From an uncultured Methanofollis sp. (lineage in GTDB: Archaea; Halobacteriota; Methanomicrobia; Methanomicrobiales; Methanofollaceae), in the NCBI RefSeq assembly GCF_937919355.1, contig NZ_CALFSA010000223.1, positions 1 to 7,017 on the forward strand: a stretch of 7,017 nucleotides of DNA, read 5' to 3'. The notes beneath the pieces were generated by a model. The model searched no databases, was not told the DNA's origin, and saw only the letters and a program-made list of their open reading frames with translations. Positions 1-4,415 of the stretch are shown piece after piece (position 1 is the stretch's first letter; every line of letters begins with the position of its first letter). The position numbers and the translations under genes were made by a program.

Positions 1-131
1 GTGCCGCCGGTCCGACGACACTGACGGAAGCACAGGGTACAATGCCTCCCGCCACAACCCCGCAGCAGAGCACACTCCTTTTCACTCCCCTGCTTGCGCT
101 CAGCGCCCTCATCCTTCTGCGGCGGAGGTAA
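1..131 (+). CDS. C-terminal end of a membrane-anchored surface protein (partial)
   Basis: The frame beginning at base 3 is open and ends with TAA at 129-131, giving the last 42 residues of a rightward gene whose start lies left of the window. The tail has three parts: a Thr/Pro/Gln-rich linker (PPATTPQQST), a hydrophobic stretch (LLFTPLLALSALILL), and a final RRR. This linker-membrane span-basic cap order is the usual C-terminal anchor or sorting tail of secreted proteins in methanogenic archaea, where the chain is left in the membrane or processed for surface attachment. The body of the protein is not visible, so its function is unknown. A run of eight T follows the stop by five bases and probably ends the transcript. 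A chance open frame is possible, but the tail pattern together with the T-run makes a real gene likely. Confidence 0.75.
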   Translation, partial: AAGPTTLTEAQGTMPPATTPQQSTLLFTPLLALSALILLRRR

Positions 132-136
132 CACTC

Positions 137-144
137 TTTTTTTT
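137..144 (+). terminator. T8 terminator of the left-edge surface protein gene
   Basis: Eight consecutive T begin five bases after the TAA at 129-131. Archaeal RNA polymerase commonly terminates at such oligo-T runs without needing a hairpin. Confidence 0.6.
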
Positions 145-249
145 GGCGAGATTCAGGGCGGTGGAACCGGTTTCTGAGGTTCGGGCAGAAAAGAACCGGT
201 GCTCCGTGGCCGAAGGTTGCGGAGCGTCCCCTCCTGATAATGAAACGTC

Positions 250-254
250 AAAAA
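250..254 (-). terminator. T5 terminator after tRNA-Ala
   Basis: On the minus strand a run of five T begins four bases past the tRNA discriminator base. This is a typical short oligo-T end for an archaeal tRNA transcript. Confidence 0.45.
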
Positions 255-258
255 GGAA

Positions 259-330
259 TGGACCCGGCGGGATTTGAACCCGCGGCCTCATCGTTGCGAA
301 CGATGCGATCTTCCCCTGATCTACGAGCCC
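259..330 (-). tRNA. tRNA-Ala (anticodon CGC)
   Basis: The reverse complement folds into a full 72-base cloverleaf. The acceptor stem pairs GGGCTCG with CGGGTCC, the D stem is GATC/GATC, the anticodon stem is CATCG/CGATG around the loop TTCGCAA, the variable loop has 5 bases, and the T stem is GCGGG/CCCGC around TTCAAAT. The anticodon at positions 34-36 is CGC, which reads the Ala codon GCG. The third acceptor pair is G-U, the classic alanine identity element recognised by alanyl-tRNA synthetase, so the assignment has two independent supports. The discriminator base is A. The 3' CCA is not encoded and must be added after transcription. No intron is present. Confidence 0.97.
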
Positions 331-379
331 TTATGCCTGATCAGTGCCTGATCCTGCTCTGTAGTGTTGCCTCTGTTCC

Positions 380-388
380 CTTATATCT
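380..388 (-). promoter_or_regulatory. TATA box for tRNA-Ala
   Basis: The minus strand reads AGATATAAG here, about 53 bases upstream of the mature tRNA 5' end at 330. Initiation about 27 bases downstream would leave a leader of roughly 25 bases for RNase P to remove. The 9-base direct repeat TGCCTGATC at 334-342 and 345-353 lies inside that leader. The assignment rests on motif and spacing only. Confidence 0.4.
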
Positions 389-456
389 GTTCCCATTCCG
401 GCGCTCTGAACCGGTGTCTCTGACCATACGGCAGAGCAGGGCACGCATGCGGCCCG

Positions 457-463
457 AAAAAAA
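457..463 (-). terminator. T7 terminator after tfb
   Basis: On the minus strand seven T begin five bases after the tfb stop codon (TAA at 471-469). This separates the gar1-tfb transcript from the tRNA gene further downstream. Confidence 0.55.
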
Positions 464-468
464 GGAGA

Positions 469-1479
469 TTAGAGGATGATCTCGATGTCGAGTTTCTCGG
501 CGAGTTCCTTGTACCTGTTCCGGATCGTCACCTCGGTGACGCCCGCCACCTCGGCGACCTCGCGCTGGGTCCGCCTCTCCCCCGACAGGATCGAGGAGAT
601 GTAGATGGCGGCGGCCGCAACGCCGGTCGGCCCCCTGCCGCTTGTCAGTTCGCGCTCGCCCGCCTGCCGCAGGATCTCCACGGCCCTGCTCTGCACCTCG
701 CCCTTGAGGGTGAGGCCGGAGCAGAAGCGGGGCACGTAGTCGATCGGCGAGGTTGGCAGGAGTTTGAGACCAAGTTCGCGGGAGATAAACCTGTACGTCC
801 GCCCGATTTCCTTTCTTGAGACCCGTGAGACCTCGGCGATCTCGTCGAGGGTGCGCGGCACGGAGCACTGGCGGCATGCCGCATAGAGCGCGGCCGCGGC
901 CACGCCCTCAATGGACCTGCCCCTGATCAGGTTCTTGTCCACAGCGTCACGGTAGATGACTGCCGCCGTCTCCCGCACGTTACGCGGCAGGCCGAGAGCC
1001 GAGGCCATCCTGTCCAGTTCGGAGAGCGCAAAGGCGAGGTTCCGCTCGGTGGCGTTCGAGACCCTGATCCTCCGCTGCCACTTGCGAAGACGGTACAGCT
1101 GCGCCCTGTTCTTCGAGGAGATGGCACGGCCGTAACTGTCGCGGTTCCGCCAGTCGATCATCGTCGAGAGGCCCTTGTCGTGGATGGTGAAGGTCATCGG
1201 TGCACCGACACGAGACCGCTTCACCCGCTGGTCGTGGTCGAAGGCACGCCACTCCGGGCCACGGTCGATGAACTCCTCGTCGAGGACGAGGCCGCAGTTT
1301 TTGCAGACAAGTTCAGCACGCTCATAGTCGTGGACGAGCTGCCGGCTGCCGCACTCCGGACAGACGTTCTCGGTCGCCTCCTCGCGCTTCTTCTCCGTCT
1401 CCCGCACTGTCGTCCGTACCCTCTTCTTCAGAGCCTCGCGCTCGCTCTGAAGCATCTTTAATTTCTCGATTTCTGCCAT
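469..1479 (-). CDS. tfb: Transcription initiation factor IIB (TFB)
   Basis: This is archaeal TFB, the TFIIB homologue that bridges TBP bound at the TATA box and RNA polymerase and contacts the BRE. The 336-residue protein has a zinc ribbon with Cys at 40, 43, 59 and 62 (CPECG...CKNCG), then the B-finger/linker (about 65-115, including RGPEWRAFD), and two cyclin-like repeats (about 125-215 and 225-325). The second repeat ends in a helix-turn-helix (RTQREVAEVAGVTEVTIRNR) that reads the BRE. Residues 1-38 form a highly charged Lys/Arg/Glu extension, probably helical, ahead of the ribbon. The ATG at 1479 is preceded by AAGGTGAT five bases away. The gene overlaps the 3' end of gar1 by 22 bases, so it is probably translated from a gar1-tfb mRNA. 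Confidence 0.97.
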   Translation of the reverse strand: MAEIEKLKMLQSEREALKKRVRTTVRETEKKREEATENVCPECGSRQLVHDYERAELVCKNCGLVLDEEFIDRGPEWRAFDHDQRVKRSRVGAPMTFTIHDKGLSTMIDWRNRDSYGRAISSKNRAQLYRLRKWQRRIRVSNATERNLAFALSELDRMASALGLPRNVRETAAVIYRDAVDKNLIRGRSIEGVAAAALYAACRQCSVPRTLDEIAEVSRVSRKEIGRTYRFISRELGLKLLPTSPIDYVPRFCSGLTLKGEVQSRAVEILRQAGERELTSGRGPTGVAAAAIYISSILSGERRTQREVAEVAGVTEVTIRNRYKELAEKLDIEIIL

Positions 1480-1712
1480 TTCCCATCACCTTTTGTATAT
1501 AATTTCTCTCCCACGCGTCCACTGCAGGCCCCTTTGCAGACGACTGCAGCATAGGGCGAGGCCACATTCCCGAAGATGTCGACTACCTTCCCGGCCAGTT
1601 TCGTGCGTCTGTCGAAGACATCCCCATAGAGGCGGGGCAACTGGGCGGCGTCGCACCCGACGATCATCGTACGAGAACCGCAAATCTTAACAATCTGCCC
1701 CACAAGTTTCAA
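1458..1712 (-). CDS. gar1: H/ACA RNA-protein complex component Gar1
   Basis: This 84-residue protein matches archaeal Gar1, the small beta-barrel subunit of H/ACA ribonucleoproteins. With Cbf5, Nop10, L7Ae and a guide RNA, these complexes convert uridine to pseudouridine in rRNA, and Gar1 helps substrate loading and release. The recognisable features are the barrel strands around GQIVKICGSRTMIV, the LP-x-LYGDVFD segment, and the conserved core KVVDIFGNVASPYAAV near residues 42-57. The start codon is TTG at 1712-1710, preceded by GAGGAG five bases upstream; no ATG lies nearby in frame. Archaeal gar1 is often found next to tfb, and here its 3' end carries the tfb ribosome binding site and start. 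Length is normal for archaeal Gar1. Confidence 0.93.
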   Translation of the reverse strand: MKLVGQIVKICGSRTMIVGCDAAQLPRLYGDVFDRRTKLAGKVVDIFGNVASPYAAVVCKGACSGRVGEKLYTKGDGKWQKSRN

Positions 1713-1750
1713 GAGAACTCCTCATCAAAACTCCTGCAAAAGGGAGTATC

Positions 1751-1761
1751 ATATATAAATT
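1751..1761 (-). promoter_or_regulatory. TATA box of the gar1-tfb operon
   Basis: The minus strand reads AATTTATATAT about 44 bases upstream of the gar1 TTG codon. Initiation about 25 bases downstream, near 1730, would give a short leader of about 18 bases containing the GAGGAG ribosome binding site. This is the best TATA match between gar1 and the PHP gene. Confidence 0.6.
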
Positions 1762-1768
1762 GGGTGGC

Positions 1769-1790
1769 GTCGATATTTAAACATATCGAC
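1769..1790. repeat. Perfect 8-bp inverted repeat upstream of the gar1-tfb promoter
   Basis: GTCGATAT at 1769-1776 and ATATCGAC at 1783-1790 are perfect reverse complements separated by six bases (TTAAAC). The element starts eight bases upstream of the gar1 TATA box, where archaeal regulators often bind. It also lies 17 bases past the PHP gene stop, beyond the T-rich minus-strand stretch at 1791-1802, so a role at the 3' end of that transcript is an alternative. Confidence 0.55.
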
Positions 1791-1802
1791 AAAATATAAA
1801 TA
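1791..1802 (-). terminator. T-rich 3' end of the srp19-PHP transcript
   Basis: On the minus strand the sequence TATTTATATTTT begins four bases after the PHP gene stop. This is the likely release zone for the srp19-PHP transcript, though it is a broken T-tract and therefore weak evidence. Confidence 0.3.
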
Positions 1803-1806
1803 TGGA

Positions 1807-2463
1807 TTAAATCTTGAGTAAATCCGAAACAATATTTATAGAAAGCGATCTCGCGCACTCGTCCTCAGTTAGCCCTGCTCCGCGTGCAACCGCCATCTTC
1901 GCCTCCCTGGTGAGGAGGTCTGAGGGCGCATGGGCATCTGAGTCCACAACCATCATGCACCCTGCGGCCCGTGCCGTCACCGCCACATAACCATTTGTCC
2001 TGTTGTGGCCGTTCCGCGAGGTGATCTCAAGGGCGACGCCGTTTTTCGCCGCAAGGCGTGCATCATCAGGGGTGATAAAGCCCGGGTGACCGAGGATATC
2101 GACGTCCTTTGAGGAGCAGGCGGCGTGGTTCGTGCCCGGAGCGACAGGTTCGACCGGTGACTCACCATGGACGACGACGACTTCAGCACCCTTCTCTTTG
2201 GCGTACGCTGCGAGTTCCGGGATCTCCTCGGGGGGCACATGGGTGATCTCGACTCCGCAGAGGAGGCGGACACCGAAGCGCTTCGCACTCTTCTTGAGAC
2301 AGGACGTTGTCGTGATCACCTGGTCGATATTCGAGCAGTCGACATGGTCGGCGATGGCGACGACTTCATACCCGAGGACGGAGAGACGGCGGACAAGTTC
2401 GATGGGGAGGAGGTCGCCGTCCGTCATCGTGGTATGGGTGTGGAGGTCGTAGAGGCCGCTCAC
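1807..2463 (-). CDS. PHP-domain metal-dependent phosphoesterase (histidinol-phosphatase-like)
   Basis: This 218-residue protein is a single PHP domain, a seven-stranded barrel that uses a metal cluster to hydrolyse phosphoesters. The metal ligands are visible in order: the HTH motif (H8, H10), D15, the ADH pair (D39, H40), E72 in GVEITH, H99 in VVHGE, H126 in ILGHPGF, and D176/H178 in DSDAH. No DNA polymerase domain is attached. The family includes HisK-type histidinol phosphatases and nucleases, so the substrate cannot be named. The start is GTG at 2463; GTGA is shared with the srp19 stop (4-base overlap), and GAGGTGAGG just upstream serves as ribosome binding site inside srp19. This overlap implies translational coupling and co-transcription with srp19. 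Confidence 0.9.
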   Translation of the reverse strand: MSGLYDLHTHTTMTDGDLLPIELVRRLSVLGYEVVAIADHVDCSNIDQVITTTSCLKKSAKRFGVRLLCGVEITHVPPEEIPELAAYAKEKGAEVVVVHGESPVEPVAPGTNHAACSSKDVDILGHPGFITPDDARLAAKNGVALEITSRNGHNRTNGYVAVTARAAGCMMVVDSDAHAPSDLLTREAKMAVARGAGLTEDECARSLSINIVSDLLKI

Positions 2464-2735
2464 TGCCTCACCTCAAGCGCCCCTGCTACTTTCTGTATGA
2501 GGTCCCCCTTCGGCGTCGTGCACTCCACGACAACCCTGCCCTCCCGTTTGAACCAGTGGGCCGGGTGGTGTTTCTCCTCGGTCCGGTATGTCGTATAGCC
2601 GCACCTCTTCAGGGCCGCCCCGATATCGTCGACTGTCGGGTTCATGACGACACGTCCGGCAGGGACCCGCCGCCCCTCGGACCTCTTCAGACCGGTGGAA
2701 AAATAGCACGGATAGAGGATACAGACACGTTCCAT
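2460..2735 (-). CDS. srp19: Signal recognition particle subunit SRP19
   Basis: SRP19 binds the tips of helices 6 and 8 of archaeal 7S RNA and prepares it to bind SRP54, which targets nascent secreted and membrane proteins to the translocon. The 91-residue protein shows the family pattern: ILYPCYFSTGLKRSEGRRVP near the N-terminus (residues 6-25), NPTVDDIGAALKRCG in the middle (32-46), and HHPAHWFKREGRVVVEC (56-72). Length is normal for archaea. The ATG at 2735 has no ribosome binding site ahead of it, but a TATA element is centred 26.5 bases upstream, so the mRNA is probably leaderless. The 3' end overlaps the PHP gene start by 4 bases. Confidence 0.95.
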   Translation of the reverse strand: MERVCILYPCYFSTGLKRSEGRRVPAGRVVMNPTVDDIGAALKRCGYTTYRTEEKHHPAHWFKREGRVVVECTTPKGDLIQKVAGALEVRQ

Positions 2736-2751
2736 TATAGAATGGTGGATG

Positions 2752-2772
2752 GTGAACCTATATAGGGGTCAC
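2752..2772. promoter_or_regulatory. Palindromic TATA element shared by srp19 and hypB
   Basis: CCTATATAGG at 2757-2766 is a perfect palindrome in the 53-base spacer between two divergent genes. Its centre is 26.5 bases from the A of the srp19 ATG and 27.5 bases from the A of the hypB ATG, which is the usual archaeal TATA-to-start-site distance in both directions. GTGA (2752-2755) and TCAC (2769-2772) flank it as a second inverted pair where the BRE of each orientation would lie. Neither gene has a ribosome binding site, which agrees with leaderless mRNAs starting at or next to each ATG. Confidence 0.7.
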
Positions 2773-2788
2773 GTTCAATACTCAATGT

Positions 2789-3436
2789 ATGCACCACATC
2801 GACGTCCGGATCGAGAAGGACGTATATGCCGCAAATGACCGTCTTGCCGCTGAGAACTCTGCGCACCTGAAAGAACACGGTGTCAGGGCTTTTGACCTCC
2901 TCGGTGCCATCGGGTCTGGAAAGACCTCCCTGATCGAGCGGATGGTCCCCCTCCTTGCCGGGCGCGGCCTTGCGGCAGGCGCCATCGCCGGTGATGTCTA
3001 CGGTGACGACGACTTCACGAGGATTGCCGCCCTTGGCGTCCCGGCCGTCAATGCGAATACCGGTACCGAGTGCCACCTTGACGCGCACCTCGTCGAACAC
3101 GCCATCGACCACCTCCCCCTCGACAAGATCGACGTCCTGTTTATCGAGAACGTGGGTAACATGGTCTGCCCGACCGACTTCGCCCTCGGCGCCGAGAAGC
3201 GAGTCGTCGTCGTCTCCTCGACTGAAGGTGACGATGTCGTGAACAAGCACCCGATGATGTTCCGCGGCTGCTCGATCGGGGTGATCAACAAGGTCGACCT
3301 CGCCCCCCTTGTCGGCTGCAACATGGACCGGATGGAAGCCGACATGCGGCGGTACAACCCGGAGATGAAGATCTTCCGGACAAACATGAAGACCGGCGAG
3401 GGTGTCGAGGACGTGCTTGACGCCATCCTGAAGTGA
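2789..3436 (+). CDS. hypB: Hydrogenase nickel incorporation GTPase HypB
   Basis: HypB is the GTPase that, with HypA, inserts nickel into the active site of [NiFe] hydrogenases during maturation. The 215-residue protein has the Walker A motif GAIGSGKT (39-46), a G2/G3 region with metal ligands C95 and H96 (TGTECHLDAH), ENVGN followed by C127, and the G4 motif NKVD (167-170). C95, H96 and C127 match the nucleotide-controlled metal site at the dimer interface known from Methanocaldococcus HypB. The N-terminus (MHHIDVRIEKDVY) lacks the bacterial CxxCGC and His-rich nickel sites, as is normal for archaea. The ATG at 2789 was preferred to the out-of-frame ATG at 2785. Translation is probably leaderless. 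No hypA is in view; rps8e follows after 86 bases. Confidence 0.96.
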   Translation: MHHIDVRIEKDVYAANDRLAAENSAHLKEHGVRAFDLLGAIGSGKTSLIERMVPLLAGRGLAAGAIAGDVYGDDDFTRIAALGVPAVNANTGTECHLDAHLVEHAIDHLPLDKIDVLFIENVGNMVCPTDFALGAEKRVVVVSSTEGDDVVNKHPMMFRGCSIGVINKVDLAPLVGCNMDRMEADMRRYNPEMKIFRTNMKTGEGVEDVLDAILK

Positions 3437-3460
3437 GCAGGGTATAAATACAGAGAACAA

Positions 3461-3471
3461 GAATATATATA
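3461..3471 (+). promoter_or_regulatory. TATA box for rps8e
   Basis: GAATATATATA lies between hypB and rps8e. Initiation about 27 bases downstream, near 3494, gives a leader of about 30 bases carrying the ribosome binding site. A second TATA-like stretch, GGTATAAATA at 3441-3450, sits just after the hypB stop and could be an additional promoter. Either would let rps8e be expressed independently of hypB. Confidence 0.5.
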
Positions 3472-3511
3472 GCACTCTCTATGGGATTCCTGTCTCACAG
3501 ATTGTAATCCT

Positions 3512-3519
3512 GAGGTGAT
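3512..3519 (+). promoter_or_regulatory. Strong ribosome binding site that sets the rps8e start
   Basis: GAGGTGAT is a strong match to the anti-Shine-Dalgarno end of archaeal 16S rRNA. The GGTG core is five bases from the ATA at 3523, the same core-to-start spacing as at the PHP gene GTG in this window. There is no ATG nearby in the S8e frame, and an in-frame TGA at 3511-3513 limits how far upstream translation could begin. Confidence 0.7.
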
Positions 3520-3522
3520 ACT

Positions 3523-3900
3523 ATACAGTGGCAAGGTAGATCCGTACGGCGCCTCACCGGCGGCAGGAACCATCCGGCTTGTGGCAAGAGGCGGTATGAG
3601 CACGGCCGGGCCCCCGCAGAAACTCATATCGGGGAGAACAAGAGTCGGATTGTCAGGGTACGCGGCGGCAACACGAAAGTTCGGGCACTCCGCCTGAACG
3701 TTGCTTCCGTCTCCAACCCTGCGACCGGCGAGACGAAGAAGTCTGGCATTCTGAACGTGGAGGCAAACCCGGCAAACATCAACTATGTCCGCCGGAACCT
3801 CCTCACGAAGGGTGCGATCATCACGACCGATCTCGGGCGCGCCCGGATTGTGAGCCGCCCTGGTCAGGACGGCGTCGTCAACGCCGTGCTGATCCAATAA
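3523..3900 (+). CDS. rps8e: 30S ribosomal protein S8e, apparently with an ATA start codon
   Basis: Reading from 3523 gives 125 residues ending at TAA 3898-3900, the normal length for archaeal S8e, a primary small-subunit ribosomal protein. Family landmarks are the N-terminus WQGRSVRRLTGGR (residues 3-15), GKRRYEHGRAPAETHIGE (21-38), VRGGNTKVRALR (46-57), NPANINYVRRNLLTKGAII (82-100), and the C-terminus SRPGQDGVVNAVL (111-123). S8e proteins normally begin M-x-W-Q-G-R. Here the codon in the Met place is ATA, and the in-frame codons between the upstream TGA (3511) and it are GGT, GAT and ACT, none of them a usual start. A strong ribosome binding site precedes the ATA. The choices are true AUA initiation or a G-to-A change (real or sequencing error) in an ATG. 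The body is intact, so this is not a decayed gene. Confidence 0.93.
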   Translation: MQWQGRSVRRLTGGRNHPACGKRRYEHGRAPAETHIGENKSRIVRVRGGNTKVRALRLNVASVSNPATGETKKSGILNVEANPANINYVRRNLLTKGAIITTDLGRARIVSRPGQDGVVNAVLIQ

Positions 3901-3905
3901 ATCCA

Positions 3906-3911
3906 TTTTTT
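3906..3911 (+). terminator. T6 terminator after rps8e
   Basis: Six T begin five bases after the rps8e stop codon, a typical archaeal oligo-T termination site. A hairpin (3912-3940) follows rather than precedes it. Confidence 0.5.
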
Positions 3912-3940
3912 CCGGAGATCTCCTTGCGGGAGGTCTTCGG
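3912..3940. repeat. 12-bp hairpin between convergent rps8e and the DsrE-family gene
   Basis: Bases 3912-3923 pair with 3929-3940 over 12 positions, two of them G-U in the plus-strand RNA, around the 5-base loop TTGCG. The T-tract lies on the 5' side on the plus strand, and the minus-strand transcript would have A's after the stem. It is therefore not a bacterial-type intrinsic terminator in either direction, but could stabilise 3' ends. Confidence 0.5.
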
Positions 3941-3975
3941 CGATGCTGCGGCTGTCCGAACCGGGCGGCCCGCTG

Positions 3976-4317
3976 TCATAGTCTGAGATAGGCGTAGCCT
4001 TCGCTCTGCCGTCTCACGATCTCGCCGATGCCCGAGGGAACGACCTCGACAGACCGCTGGAAGTCGTCCCTGGAGAAACTCATCGCCCTGATGCTGTTGG
4101 CGCAGACCGCGAAACGCACGCCCTCTTCAGTCATGCGCCTGATGTCGTCCACGTGCTGGCCAGTCAGGAGAAAGGCCTTCACGCCGTCGCCGTGTGCGAC
4201 CACCTCTATCTCTACCTCGTCCCCCATATCCAGACGGAGGTTCCTGACCGCCTGAAGGACCGCCCCGGTCTTTCCGGTCTCGGTGAGGTGGAAGAGCGCC
4301 CTGTGTCTGACCGTCAT
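3976..4317 (-). CDS. DsrE/DsrF-like family protein
   Basis: This 113-residue protein belongs to the DsrE/DsrF/YchN-like fold, small alpha/beta proteins that form oligomers and, in some members, carry sulfur as a persulfide on a conserved cysteine. The N-terminal strand RALFHLTE, the central EIEVVAHGDGVKAFL (35-49), the cysteine segment GVRFAVCANSIRAM (66-79, Cys72), and the C-terminal RRQSEGYAYLRL (102-113) are typical of the stand-alone archaeal and bacterial members. A sulfur-relay role is possible because Cys72 is kept, but no sulfur-metabolism gene is adjacent, so the substrate is unknown. The ATG at 4317 is preceded by GGAGGAG. The gene is transcribed away from the protease gene and converges on rps8e. 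Confidence 0.85.
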   Translation of the reverse strand: MTVRHRALFHLTETGKTGAVLQAVRNLRLDMGDEVEIEVVAHGDGVKAFLLTGQHVDDIRRMTEEGVRFAVCANSIRAMSFSRDDFQRSVEVVPSGIGEIVRRQSEGYAYLRL

Positions 4318-4379
4318 ATCTCCTCCTCCGTGGGCTTATCCGGCGCCCTCTCCTATCAACCTTGTGCGGGCGCGATCCT

Positions 4380-4388
4380 CTTATACTG
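4380..4388. promoter_or_regulatory. TATA element between the divergent DsrE-family and protease genes
   Basis: CTTATACTG on the plus strand reads CAGTATAAG on the minus strand. On the minus strand, initiation about 27 bases away leaves a leader of about 40 bases with the GGAGGAG site for the DsrE-family gene. On the plus strand, the expected start site falls near 4410, at or just before the protease start, suggesting a nearly leaderless mRNA. It is the only convincing TATA motif in this 98-base spacer. Confidence 0.45.
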
Positions 4389-4415
4389 TCAGTGCCTATT
4401 CAGCGGCGCGTGACG

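Noticed and set aside
201..225. Inverted repeat GCTCCG/CGGAGC with a 13-base loop between the left-edge gene and the tRNA
   Set aside because: The 6-bp stem is short, lacks a T-tract at either side, and could arise by chance. I also found no convincing C/D or H/ACA guide RNA motifs in 145-258.
1493..1505. TATA-like AATTATATAC on the minus strand just upstream of the tfb start, as an internal tfb promoter
   Set aside because: It is only about 20 bases from the ATG, so transcription would begin inside the tfb coding region. It is better explained as gar1 codons (KLYT).
2735..3475. Long minus-strand open frame of 246 codons opposite hypB
   Set aside because: It is a mirror of a GC-rich coding region. 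hypB has all GTPase and metal motifs, and the minus-strand product has no recognisable motif and overlaps the srp19 promoter.
3515..3697. 60-codon plus-strand frame starting with GTG at 3515
   Set aside because: It is out of frame with the clear S8e protein that covers the same bases, and its product resembles nothing I recognise.
2998..3906. 302-codon minus-strand open frame opposite hypB and rps8e
   Set aside because: It spans two well-identified plus-strand genes and their intergenic promoter, which is typical of a shadow frame in high-GC DNA.
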